From: Gnetum montanum
Taxonomy: Eukaryota > Streptophyta > Gnetopsida > Gnetales > Gnetaceae
DNA: 64,000 bases
Assembly: GCA_015680685.1 (NCBI GenBank)
Contig: MNCI01000900.1
Span: 79,904-143,903, forward strand
Direction of reading: 5' to 3'
Both the position numbers and the translations under genes were made by a program. Below are positions 23,061 through 34,523 of this stretch, in pieces. The notes under the pieces were generated by a model. The model was not told the origin of the DNA. It did no database searches and saw only the letters and a program-made list of their open reading frames with translations. Each line of letters opens with the position of its first letter. The first letter of the stretch is position 1.

Positions 23061-24288
23061 CTTCCATTTGAAGACTCTTATGAAATCATTGCCGCATTCA
23101 TTTACCTTCCACACGGCAATTTTTTCTGCTTTTATAACTTCAATATTAAGGTATCTATATAATTTCATTGTCTCTTTTGCTATTAACTTTTCTTCTCTGC
23201 AGACTTCGTTATCATTTTTTCTTGATCGATGCTATAAGTGATTCAACCGTAGCATACTGTTCCAAATATTTCTTAGCATATGTGCTCTAATGTGTGAATT
23301 CTTTATCAAATTTAGAACATCAGCGCTCCTTTGCTTTCCTCCTAGCTTCTCAAAGATGTAAAAGGATGGTAGGCGATGCGAGTAACATGTTTTGATGTAT
23401 AGACGTCGATGTCTTCCAGACGACTTTTATATAATTACCTTCAATTAGAAATAATTAAGTATATGGTGTATATGGCTACGCTAGAATGTGAGTGCTCTAC
23501 ACAGTTTACTTTTTGTCATGTACTGATTTTTGTACACTTCATGATTTCTAGAACTCACTATCTGACTGTGCTATTTTGCTCAGGTAATAGCAATGATTTC
23601 CTTACTGTGTTTGAACTTTGAGTTTGGTCAATTATAAGTCCATAGATCAATTCCTTCGCCTTTGCGTTTTCTCCAGATTGGTTTTCGGTTGTTGTTAATA
23701 CTTCATATCATTGTATGTTACCGTGTCCGGCTAGTCCGGGTGACGCTCATGAACCTCTTAACATTTACTGTTTAAACTCTGCCTATTTACTTTTGGGATC
23801 TTTTCCAAGCTTTGCGTCAGAGGCCTAAAGCTCCACTCTGCCGTCTTAGTGCGATCTTAACAAAAGTTCATCCAGGCTCTCTAAAACGGTACGCTGCTCT
23901 TATTTAAAGCTTATTGCACAAAGGCAACCAAATAAGAAAAGTTAACTAACTATTTTGTCAAAGGCTTTTGCAAGTGCACAGCCAACGCAAAAAGAGGTTT
24001 TGCAAAGAATCTATTTTTATCAAAGTAAATTCTTGGAAACCAACGATTTTCTTTTCACTGAGTTATTCAAGTTAGACAGCAACTCCGTTAGATAGCAGTG
24101 AAAAAGAGTTCATGAGACCAGCGTAAGGAAGCCATAGGTAGATTACGGATTTCCTGAGATAGTGGAATCTGTATTGTCAATGATGTTAAATAAGCAACAG
24201 AATAAAAGTACATCCAGTCCCGCAAAAGTCTGCATGTAGTTGATATACCAAAAACTCATAATATCTTTGTGGATTTGAACTTTTGCAG
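23061..24288 (+). other. Probable 5' UTR intron of the AP2 gene
   Basis: The start codon is preceded five bases upstream by a clean acceptor (TTGAACTTTTGCAG, ending 24288), so the leader is spliced. The interval is T-rich as plant introns are. The donor is not certain; CAG/GTAATA at about 23582 is one candidate. Confidence 0.45.
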
Positions 24289-24293
24289 GGAAA

Positions 24294-25616
24294 ATGACAA
24301 GTCTTACTATTGACGGTGATTCTGCTCTTCAGGCTGCCGCCAGGAGTTCCCGTGACATCGATTCATCGCGTCTTTTAACATCAATAATCTGCAACCATGA
24401 TTGGGATATCACCGCCCCTCCAGATTTGAAGATCTTTGCAGAAAGAAGAAAAAAGCCTTTTACTGAGCTGTCAATTACAGGGTCATCCAGTACTACGGAG
24501 ATACCATCTTTAGAGAAGACAGTAAGGCTAGCACGAATAATAGAAGGAGTCAGCTTAACTCCGTGGGAAAACCCTACTTCAATAGAACGGGGTCATAAGA
24601 TCTTCGGGTTTAACTTACTGGACAGTGATATTAAGGCTTTACACGGTCGGGATGAACATCAAAGTTACGTTACGATTCAGTTTTTGCCGGAGCAAGTTGC
24701 AAAAATCGTGACGGAGGATGTTGCGATAAATAAAAAAGGATCTTGTGATTCTGACGCTGCTTGCCTGAGCTCTCAGCCTCTGGAAAATTCGACCACAGAA
24801 ACAGAAATCAACTTCAAGCGAAAAAGAACCAGGCGTGGGCCCCGATCCAGAAGTTCCCAGTACCGCGGAGTGACTTTCTACAGGCGGACTGGTCGCTGGG
24901 AATCTCACATATGGTAAGCTGGTGGTATATTATTAAAGGATTGTGTTTGCCTCTAAAAAGTTAAAAACAATATTCTTATAATTTTCAAGTGCCTTATGCA
25001 GGGATTCCGGAAAGCAAGTTTATCTTGGTACGTACACTATTTATCTGAATTTTCATGTCTTCCGTGCCACTAAGTGCTATCTTACGTTTCTGAAAGTGTA
25101 GGTGGTTTTGACACTGCGGACGCCGCAGCCAGGTGACACTTTGGAGCATGGAACTGATTCTAACTAAGATCTCTACTGTAGCATTATTTTAATTATTTAT
25201 GGAGCATATCTTAAAATGCAGGGCCTACGACAAAGCTGCAATCAAGTTCAGAGGCAAGGAAGCTGACATAAACTTTCCCCTGCAAGATTACAAGGATGAA
25301 CTGCTCCAAGTAAGTTCTCTCTGCCTTTGTTTTTGGAAAAGCAAAGAATCTGTTGCTTAGGTTGTACAGTCAGGCTTTCATTCTTTTGTAACAAAGTATG
25401 CATTACTCTTTAACTAAATTAAAAAGACAGCAGTAAGGAAAATACGAACAAATGTGGAAACCACTTGTAAAATTTTGCTTTGTTCAACGTCGTTGTTCTG
25501 TACAGTTTGATGATAGCGATTATAGAAAAATGATCGAAGCCATGACCAGTTGCATCAGACGAGACGAAATATGGTTTACAGTGCGGCCAAGCACTACAAA
25601 CTTTACAGTGGGGTAA
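24294..25616 (+). CDS. APETALA2-like (euAP2) transcription factor, single AP2 domain
   Basis: Predicted nuclear DNA-binding regulator of 291 residues in five exons: 24294-24913, 25002-25027, 25102-25132, 25222-25309 and 25506-25616, all with GT/AG ends. Exons 2 and 3 are microexons of 26 and 31 bp inside the AP2 domain, as is usual for AP2 genes. Basic segment [14 protein letters not shown] (175-188) is a likely nuclear signal. The AP2 domain (about 190-255) has [38 protein letters not shown] and [18 protein letters not shown]. Family members usually have WDCGK, so Ser replaces Cys here. VTIQFLPE (N-terminal half) may correspond to the family's VTRQFFP-like motif. Exon 5 ([17 protein letters not shown]) weakly resembles the inter-domain linker EEFVHVLRRQSTGFSRG and ends exactly before the second domain. 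No second AP2 domain and no miR172 site were seen. It is either a truncated gene or a single-domain paralogue. Confidence 0.88.
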
Positions 25617-26340
25617 TGGGAAAAAAATAAAAAGTAGGAAGCGTATACACCTATTTAAAATTTTTATTTAAAAATATATAAGCATGATCCGTAAATCAAC
25701 ATAGATTTGGATAATTTTATAGTGTCGACTTTGTTTACATTTTTAAAAGGTTTAAATTGGATAATTTTAGAGGATCGACTTCGTTTACATTTTTTTAAAA
25801 GGTTTAAATAGGCAACTCTTTTTATGCAGGGGCCTGCTTTCTTTAAAATTGAGTCTGTTAGGATTAAAATTGAGTCGGTTAGGATTAAGCCGTTGAGGAA
25901 AAAAAAATAAAAAGTAGGAAGCCGTTGAGGAAAAAAAAAAAAGTAGGAAGGGTCTACACCTATTTAAAATTTTTATTTAAAAATAGATAAAGCGTGATTC
26001 CTAAATCAACATAGATTTGGATAATTTTATATGGTTCGACTTTGTTTACATTTTTAAAAGCTTTAAATAGACAACTCTTTTCATGTAGGGGCATGCTTTC
26101 TTTAAAATTGAGTCTGAAGCCGTTGAGGAAAAAAATAAAAAGTAAGAAGCATCTACAGCTATTTAAAATTTTTATTTATAAAAAGATAGGCATAATTCCT
26201 AAATCAACATAGATTTTGATAATTTTATAGGGTCCACTTTGTTTACATTTTAAAAAGGTTAAAATAGGCAACTCTTTTTGTGTAAGGGTATGCTTTCTTT
26301 AAAATTGAGTCCATTAGGATTAAGCAGTTGAGGTTAAAGA
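25617..26340. repeat. Three-unit tandem repeat of about 210-280 bp
   Basis: Units start at about 25617, 25897 and 26131. Each carries AAAATAAAAAGTAGGAAG, ACCTATTTAAAATTTTTATT, CTAAATCAACATAGATTTGG, TTTGTTTACATTTTTAAAAG, and CTTTCTTTAAAATTGAGTC, and ends near GCCGTTGAGG or GCAGTTGAGG. The first unit has an internal duplication (TTTGGATAATTTTATAG block twice). The array starts immediately after the AP2 stop codon. Confidence 0.85.
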
Positions 26341-28124
26341 CAGATGTGTTGGATTCTCAAGTTGAAAATGAAATATTCTATTCAAGAGAGACTTATACAT
26401 TTTATTCCAATGCATAGTAATTTTTTTTTTTTTTGTTTTTGTTTTACTTGGGTCTTTTTGTACTCTTTCATAAAAGATGGCTTGTGCAAACTTTGCAAGG
26501 GTCATTAAAAATAAATCAAGCATTGAATTTTTTATTTGATTTTATGAATCAATCTTAATTATACCAACCTTGTTAAAGAACATGTAGAAGAAATATGTAA
26601 CTTCTTGTTTTAGTGTCATATTATCTTCTTCTCTCTTTTTACTTATTATTTTTATAGTTCTTATATTTTTTACCTTTTAAAAGTACATTTCAATTTTACC
26701 ATGCTATATTGGTCTTTATTAAAATAATAATTTCATAAATACTATAGGAAAATCCTTGTCAATCCTTACATACCTTCTTATGTTGATAAGATCAAGACAT
26801 CAATATGATGATGATTCCTTTCTTTCATTCACCTAGCAATGTCACCCAATGATGTTAAAAGACCATAGTGATCTTTAAACCATCATGTTAAAAATTCTAG
26901 TTATCTTCTTCTTGTTAATAAATTTTAATTTGAAATGATATTTGATTTTGATATGATTTTTTTTTCATGTTCTAGGGGATTATGTGAAATAAATATGGTT
27001 AGATGACCATAAAAAATATGTTCTTATTTGGAATATAAAATTCTTAGAAGGGATTTCAAAGCTAGCCTCTTGTAATGATACCAATCATAATCTTAGAATA
27101 CTAAATTATATTAATGCTACTAATCATAATTTTTAACACTAAATTATATTTTATCCATAATGCATTAGAGTTCCTATTCTATATTTTCCATCTTATATTA
27201 GACACAAAATTTTTTTGGTCTTGATTTTATGTTTTAATTCTTTGGAAAAGAAAAAGATTCTTAAAACCAAATTATAGCTTCAAAATACTATGTTTGGTTT
27301 GCTTCAAATTTATTTTTTCATTTTAATAATAATTTTTCTATAGTGGTCTTATGTATGTCTTACTTATAACGTAATTATGTTAATTCTTGACTTGAATCAA
27401 ATCACATTACTTAATTCTGTAATTCCATATAATCTTCAACAATTTTCTCCTTTCAAACATAAGAAAATATTGAGCAAGACTTTAAAATAAAAGGTATAAC
27501 TTTGTTCAATTCCGATAATGAATAAATTGTCCAAAATAGATTAGAAAAGTAAGAACTAAGAGCTTTGGATTTTAAGAAACTTCTAATTAGATTAATAATT
27601 TGGGATGTTTTTACTTTAAGTCCATTAACTCTTTATGAAAACCATGCACCTATGGATTGCAATGTTTTCTTCAAGGCCCCATGCGGATATGGTACTCATG
27701 GCCTACTAAGAGTGCTTTCTATCATCTTTGGCCACTGTCCTCTCACAATTGTAAACACTATAATGGACATACAAAGTAAAATTATCCTAATAATTTTAGA
27801 AATAAAAATAATAAACATAATGCAAATTAAGATAATAAGTTTGTAAAATTAAGTAATACCATTAACATTAAGAAGTTGAAATGGAGTTTCATAATAGGTG
27901 AAAATATGCATGCTTAATTAGTTTCCAATCATGTAGTAAGGTAATTTACAACTATGCTAATAAATTTACGATCTTTATTAGAAATTGGCTAGATACGACT
28001 ATTGAAATCTAATTTATACCTTTAGAATGAGGTTCTACATCAATTAGCTTGAATGAAGTTGCTACTACTTACACTAATGTGAAGATGTATACTTGACCTG
28101 GAAAATATTTTTAAATATACTCTC
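26341..28124. other. AT-rich intergenic stretch
   Basis: No gene or named element recognised. It includes a T run near 26420 and a short ORF at 27565-27846 with no motif. Confidence 0.4.
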
Positions 28125-28475
28125 TAATCATAATCATCATTTAGCCTTGTTTTAACAAAACTAGGTTAACTACATGAGTTTTCTTTTATCATTTGCCTCT
28201 ATAAAGAGCTAGATCATTATTTATTTTAGTAGCTTTCCTCAAATTATGAGATGGAAACCTTCTTTAATAGGCTCATTATCTTCTTTGGATATAACCAAAC
28301 TATCTAAGATATTATTATGGTAGCTTACCTAAAATAGAATCCACTATGAACCATCCTCTAATACCTGTATTATGCAATTTATCTCTTTTTTATAACATTC
28401 AACATCCTACCTATTAATACCTTCTTCTAATATATGTATTAGGCAATTTATCTCTTTCTATAACATTCAACATCC
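28125..28475 (-). mobile_element. RTE LINE 3' fragment
   Basis: This is the reverse complement of the 3' part of the RTE at 17101-20248: AATCATCATTTAGCCTTGTT, GAGCTAGATCATT, ATAGGCTCATTATCTTCTTT and GGTAGCTTAC match 20240-19990. The distal 60-70 bp unit (GCAATTTATCTCTTTTT, ATAACATTCAACATCCTACC) is present twice in tandem (about 28372-28475). Confidence 0.75.
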
Positions 28476-28620
28476 TACCTCTCGATTGGGTGGTTGTAGG
28501 TTCAATTCTTACCTTGCTTATGACAATAGTGGAGTAGACTTTGTGGTATGATACTTTAATTTAGTGGCTAACATCTATCTTATTGTGGTGACTACTAGCC
28601 CCTATGTTCATTTTTTGAAA
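28476..28620 (+). mobile_element. SINE-like fragment
   Basis: CGATTGGGTGGTTGTAGGTTCAATTC contains a box-B-like GGTTCAATTC. Box A and the ends are unclear. Confidence 0.25.
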
Positions 28621-28689
28621 GTCAAACAAAGAGAAGAAAAAAGTTTTTTAAAAAAACACACATACAAAAAACATCCATCCAACCATTCA

Positions 28690-29135
28690 CACTTTTGCCA
28701 CACTAATTTATTGTTCATACCTCTTTTTCTTTGTCCAACATTCATACCATATAAAATAGTAATATTTTATGTATTTTCTTCTAAAGGTCATCATTGAGGA
28801 AATAGTTTTCACAACCATTTGACCAAGTTTCATATCATAAGCCTTTGCTACAATTGAATTGATGTTAAATTTACTATAAGAAAGAAGATTTCATATAATT
28901 AGTTCCATTATTTTAGAAATAATTCTTACCTATAAGACATATGCTTTAAGATGGTTACCAAATTTAGTTTTGAATATCCACATACATCCAATTAGTTTTC
29001 TACCATATCATAATTTAACTAATTTCCATGCCTGATTCTTATGAATAAAAGACATTTCATCATCCTCACTTCTAGATTTTATGATAAAGATATGAATTGG
29101 TCTATCTTTTCAATAAAATATCTTAGTGCTAAACT
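28690..29135 (-). pseudogene. Ty1-copia reverse transcriptase fragment
   Basis: On the minus strand, EDDEMSFIHKNQAWKLVKL, then GRKLIGCMWIFKTKFG (about 29060-28960), is the start of the copia RT domain. Further along are AYDMKLGQMVVKT (about 28835) and NDDL, IWYECWTKK, with frame changes. Copia RT normally reads a near-identical order of WxLVxLPxGxKxIGCKWxxKxK and QMDVKTAFLxGxL. About 440 bp survive, without LTR or integrase. Confidence 0.75.
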
Positions 29136-29164
29136 TCAATTTTTGGTTCAATGAAAGTAAAATT

Positions 29165-29290
29165 AAAATTAAAACTTTTTACTTACGTCCACTTAGAGCC
29201 CTTGGATCTATAAGACTAGTTCTAGAATTCCTTTTACCAAGCCATGACTCTTAGTACTAAGCTAACACCTCTAGTATGGAATGAGAATTT
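29165..29290 (-). mobile_element. tRNA-derived SINE (family 1)
   Basis: The minus strand reads GAGGTGTTAGCTTAGTACTA, the box A of the family, followed by a box-B-like AGGAATTCTAGAAC. The same start occurs in the copies at 6590-6714 and 9607-9735. Confidence 0.6.
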
Positions 29291-30559
29291 TTCATTTTGG
29301 AACTCTAATGGATGACTTAGACATAGACTCATTTAAGAGCCATGATTTACAACAGTGAGAAACACATCAATGCAATATGAGCTCCACATACTAAACTAAA
29401 ATGGTTACAATAACATGAGGGATTTAAAAAAGTTGAAATGTGCCTCTTCTTCAAACAAAATGTTCTAACATATTTATCTTTAATGAACATGCCTCAATAT
29501 ATATTTTAATATGCTTTATTGCTACTTCAATAAACATGCCTTTTCTATCCTACTACTAGGTTATGCCTCATCAAACTTCATAAAATAAATATGTTTCATT
29601 CTTCAATTTCTTGTTTCATGAGATCCTTCATTCTCTAGTATGCCTTTTTCATCCTATTTGCTAAGGAGAATTTTCCTAGGTAAAGAAAGATGACTTTCAA
29701 AATAATTTTTATTAAGATTAATAGATAAAAATTAATGAGATACATATTTTTAGGAGTTTCACTCTTAACTTGGATTTATACTTCTCCATACCTTATAAAA
29801 AAAACCATTTAAGGTATGTGTGTAATAAAAGGCAGTACTAAAATTAATGTACATAGGGTGTAATGAAAGAAAGCATTAAAAGCAATGTATTAGAAAAATC
29901 TTATAGAAGATACTATTGAAAAGAATAAGGGATTACATTATCATGTATATAATATTTTTAAGAATTTCAAAAAAATTATAAAATATAAAATGGGAAAGAT
30001 TGAAGATTCCATCACTTTTTAATAGAATAATTTTTGGCAAGGACTTTCCAATTTAATTGGATGATGAGAACAAGGTTAGATTTAGCACCAACTTGTTAAA
30101 GATTCTTTAGATTTTGCATTCTTCTAAAATCTACAAATATACAAGGAACCATCTAGAGCATAAATAAAAATAAATACATAAGAATACCATGAGGGAAATA
30201 AGAAAAAATATAGCATGAAATCTAACTCCTTGACCATTAACAACTTAACTACAAAACAATAGCTAAGAGAGAGTTTTCAAAGTACAGTAAAGATGGAAAT
30301 AAATATACACTATCCTTTACTCATTTTTATATAACACATAGTGTAAACTTGGATTGGATTGGATGTTAACAGAAATTAATTTGAGAATTGGAGATAAATA
30401 ATAGTTTACATAGTTTTTTTATAGTAGTCAAAACATAATTAGTGTAGATAACTAGTACAATAAAAAATTATAAAATAACAATAAAGATAATAATGGTAGT
30501 TGTACAAGATAACTCAAGTAAATAGTTGTTTGCCTTCATTATATTCATATATTATTATG
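29291..30559. other. AT-rich spacer
   Basis: No ORF, LTR end or conserved protein motif recognised. It probably consists of older transposon remnants. Confidence 0.35.
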
Positions 30560-31399
30560 CTATAAAATTTTTGCTTTGTTTAATTAAATTTTTTTTATCC
30601 CATACACACCACTAGCTTGTCTTTGTTTTAACCATTCTACCTTAATTTTATTTCTTACATTCTTACTAATTTTACTATTTGATTAAAGCATTGAATCCAA
30701 AAAGTGAAATAATTAATAGAATTTTTGACCTTTGAATTATTTACTTTAATATATTCAAATTACTTTCCATATATTTTATCTTATATCTACTAATTTTTAA
30801 GTCTTTTGATTCTAGAACATGTCTACACTTTTCCATTTTATAAACAATATTTGTTTAAGATAGATCCACAAAAAATATCATTTGCAAATAATATGTAACA
30901 AGGGATTTCATCATGTATTTCCTTAGTTAATACATTTATAACAATAGAAAATAAGAAAGGGCTAAGTGTAGACCCTTGATGTAAGCCTACTATGAATGTT
31001 TAGAAAAGTGGACATTATTCATTATGTTGTTCTAATTCTAGTAATAACTTCTTTATACATGTCTTAACCTTTATTATCACTTAGAGTTTCAATGCTTATC
31101 CCAAGTGAGGAGGTTCTCAACAGGTTCATAGATGAATGAAGGCCTCACCATTTTAATGATTGTGCCCAGGCTTGAATCCACATATTCCAACTTGAGAAAT
31201 AAATATCTTGCCATCACTCCAAATGATGGTCCCTCATATATGTCTTAAATTACTTTAACATATTTATTAGGATGTTTTTCTTGCATAAAGCATACCACAT
31301 AATATCTATAGGTATTATATCATATGATTTTTTTCAAATCAATAAAGATCACATGTAGATTTTCTCTATGTTCTATGACTTTCTCCATTATTACCATAT
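30560..31399 (-). mobile_element. RTE LINE RT fragment, host of a SINE
   Basis: On the minus strand it reproduces the RT part of the RTE at 17101-20248: GGAGAAAGTCATAGAACATA, CATGTGATCTTTATTGATTT, GACATATATGAGGG, then after the SINE GGCTTACATCAAGGGTCTAC and GGAAAAGTGTAGACATGTTC. It is cut at 31400 by LTR D and fades near 30560. Confidence 0.75.
31068..31235 (-). mobile_element. tRNA-derived SINE (family 2) with target duplication
   Basis: It is flanked by ATACATGTCTTAA (31055-31067) and ATATATGTCTTAA (31236-31248), 12 of 13 identical, inside LINE sequence that joins up when the 168 bp and one duplicate are removed. On the minus strand GTGATGGCAAGATATTTATT (box A) is followed 30 bp on by GTGGATTCAAGCCTGGG (box B). 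It shares its whole length with the copy at 12206-12355. Confidence 0.8.
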
Positions 31400-32288
31400 T
31401 GATGAGTAGTAGGTATCCCCTATGTCCAACCATACAAATCACAAGTGTTCACTAGTGATTCAGTTAAATTCCATAAACTTAGTTTCCTAAGTGGCCAATA
31501 TTTCAAAATAGTGAATTGTAGAGATGCAGATTGTTGTCTTCTTAATCCACACTTGTGTCTAGTTGTATGTTTGATTAAGTATGCTTAAGGCATAAGATAT
31601 ATATATATTAATATTTATTTTACTATATCTATCCTAATAGCTAGATGCTTGAGTATGAATATAATAATTGAATTGACTAACTAATTACATATTTCATTAA
31701 TTAAGTATCCTAATATAGAGTATCCATCTCCATTTATAGTACATATCCTAAACAGATATTAACACCACTAGGTTACTAAGTGTTACTATTGGACGTACCA
31801 AGTATCCATTGCTAAGATCACCAAGTGTTAATAGGTTATGCTTGAAATGGTGATACTCACATTTCTTATGAATGATAACATTAATTAGTTAATTAATAAT
31901 AGTACTAAAAAGTGCATTTAAAGTAAAGTGCAAAACAGTAAAATTAAACTAGTATAAGTACTACAATGGATGTAGGAAATATCAATTTTATTGCTATTCA
32001 TGCCAATGCATTTAGGTACATAGGCACTCATATAAAATATTGTACAATCTCATAGATCCACACTATAGGAATTTAGAGGAAAATATTCTAACTCTGGAAT
32101 GAAGAAACTACTAGAATTTGACTAAGTTTATGATTGAAAGGTACCATAAATGTGAGGGGTGCATGCATTTGTATAAGCAATGATTGCATCAACATTGATG
32201 TATTTACATTAATGCATCCTACCATGCATCGATGAAGATATGTCAACAGGGTTGCATCAATGTAGTTAGTCTTATTGATGTTTCATCA
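31400..32288 (-). mobile_element. Gypsy 3' LTR (D)
   Basis: Ends are TGATGAG (31400) and TTCATCA (32288). It shares the TTACCAAGTG/GGTTACTAAGTG modules (about 31770-31850) with other LTRs and has an ATGCATCGATGAAG/ACATTGATG repeat block near 32190-32250. The minus-strand sequence just upstream (32289-32325, AAGGATGAG then CTCATGGGGATG) is homologous to the internal/LTR junction at 63800-63830 of the large element, so this is a 3' LTR with the purine-tract side at its right. Confidence 0.7.
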
Positions 32289-32329
32289 CATCCCCATGAG
32301 TGACTAAAAACTCATCCTTAAGTAAATAT

Positions 32330-34500
32330 AAGTAGGATCTAGCTTCTTACAAAATTGATGAAAATATGAAATTTATTAACAAGAAGATAGATAGACAAAC
32401 TCGAACTAACTGTTAGTGCCAGATTGTACAATGTTATAAAAATGTGTGCCCATTACAACAAAATTATAAAATTTCAATAGGTTCCTATAAAATAGCCAAA
32501 GACGTGATGATATCTCAAATAGTGCTTGGAGATGAAGGCTCCTATAGTTGCAATGATCCTTCATCTTGTTCTAGTTACTAGAGGTTAAGGTTAACCTATT
32601 GTTGTTGCTAGAAGTTTGAAATCATCTAGTAGTACTTTCATCTTTTCTTCCTTGCTTTGTGAATCATAAATGGTTCACATGGCTTTGATAATGTGGGTTG
32701 GTGTAGGAATATCCTATGAGCATGACATCAAAGGAAATAATTCCTTCATGTTGATAAACTAGGCTGCGAATGGTTTACATTTGATGTTGAAAATCTTGAT
32801 GAGGTTCTATAGTTCCTGGTAGTCATTCATTCTTCTTGCTAGGTTCTCAATGACATATCGTTGATCAATGCATTTATTTCTAAGAATGTCAAGCTATATA
32901 TTGGTTATCTCTAAGTTTTATTTGGTTTCTTTGTGGAGCTTGAATTTTTCCTTGTAAAGGATGTAGGAACATATAACTTGCTTCTCCAACTTGGTCCTTG
33001 GCCTTCCCACTATTAGCATCATCAAATTTTCATAATGAAGGTTGACACGCTTCATGTACTCCATCATCTCTTCAATTTGTAACTTCTTAAGATAAGTCTT
33101 TGCCTTGTTGTATGCATTTAGTTCATGAAAGATGGGCTGCCACACATCATCTCATTGTTGAAGTTACAAGAGGGCCTCATTCATTTTCACCTTTACCAAT
33201 TATATTTCCTTTTCATTAACCTCCTTGATTAGCCCAACTTGGTCCTTGTAGTGATTTTTCACTTATTTGAACTTCAGGACCTCATTCTTCTAGGCAGCTA
33301 TGTTAATTGTGACTTTTTGGTGAAGAGCTTGGACTTCCTCTATAAGAGATTTTGGTTTTCCATTGTCAACCTTCTCAAATCTAAGTTAACCTTGGCAAGT
33401 TGCTCCTACTGTTGGCTTATAAATTTGATCATCTAGTCCTTTTGTTGCTCAACATTTTGTAGGTAGTGGTTATTCTTGGTAATTATCAAGTTTTCTTTCT
33501 AAACTTGCAACAAGTTCTTGTTAGTGTTGAAAGCTCTGACTTTTGACAAGGACATGTTAAAGATCATTGCCTCCTTTTCATTCTCAACCTTTTGAAGTCT
33601 CTGTTGAAGCTATTAAAAAGCTTCATATCTAGTAAGCTCAGGCTTAATAATGATAGGGTTAGATAGATGGGCTCGCAACTCAATAACTTCAGCAACCAAT
33701 CGCTAATTAGCTATGGTGGCCTCCTTCAATTATGCATTGGCAATAAAGAACTTACCTAATGTCTTGAGAAAATTCAACTAGTTTGTGGTGATCTCATCTA
33801 GAAGATCAAAGATCTTTTGAAGTGGTTACCTAGCTCCAACCAGTCTCTCCAACACCTTCTTGTGTTGGGTAGTGCTCATCTAATTACTCTATGCTCCTAT
33901 AGATGCATGGATGTCTACCATGGTTGCAATGTCAAGTATGGTTGTTGTTAGAGCATTCAAAAATTTAGCTATCCTATTAACCATCACCTCTACTGCAATC
34001 TCCTAACCCATGTGTGGCATAACTAGAATAGTTTTGCCTTACATTCCTTTAATAGGATGGATAAGGCCACAACATTTCCTAAAATCTCAAGGAATGTTTA
34101 TCGAAAAATGAACATTGTGACCTCCCTAGCATCTAGATTGGCCCTGGTGGATGCCTAGTTCCTTTATGTGGAAAAGAGTGGAGTTGTTTCACTATCCAGC
34201 TAGCTAATGATCCTTGTGATCTTATTAAGATTACTTATGGCTAGATGGTAAACAAAGGAATTCCCACCACCTACAAAGCCTTGCTATTACTATAGATGTT
34301 GTTTCCAAAGTTTTCTAATTCTTTTGATAACTGCGAGTGCTTTTGGTATAGTTTGCAGGATGATAGGTGGTGATGGTGGCTACTCCTCTTACTACATCTT
34401 TGATGCTACCTTGTTTATCATTGTTTTCTACCATGAGGTGGTTGAAGCATGATAGACCATGTCATTAGAATAAAAGCTATGCCTCCTCTTTTGCATAGCT
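32330..34500 (-). pseudogene. Gypsy extra 3' ORF, coiled-coil rich (copy 1)
   Basis: Minus-strand pieces run from about 34100 (ILVMPHMG) through VEVMVNRIAKFLNALTTT, LDIATMVDIHAS, KVLERLVGAR, IFDLLDEITTN, LVAEVIELRAHLSN, YEAF/LQQRLQKVENEKEAM, then 33145-32918 (HELNAYNKAKTYLKKLQIEE, MEYMKRVNLHYENLMMLI). Charged, leucine-spaced sequence suggests long coiled coils. The first part aligns by eye with plus 62150-62420 of the large gypsy element (VMVMQH, VAEVITNNIKELFNVS, IVPSIDITRTRDVQ). So this is a conserved non-pol product of the family, upstream of the 3' LTR. Function unknown. It is truncated at the right by the LTR at 34524. Confidence 0.65.
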
Positions 34501-34523
34501 TGCAGATGAGACATGGAAAGGGG

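Noticed and set aside
24639-24908. Minus-strand 89-aa ORF overlapping AP2 exon 1
   Set aside because: It is the shadow of the AP2 coding exon; no motif of its own.
25506-25616. AP2 exon 5 as plain intron read-through
   Set aside because: A good acceptor (CTGTACAG) precedes it and the reading has linker-like positions, so I kept it as an exon while noting weak similarity.
26320-26523. Minus-strand 67-aa ORF after the tandem repeat
   Set aside because: Lys-rich stretch is produced by a poly-T tract; no support as a gene.
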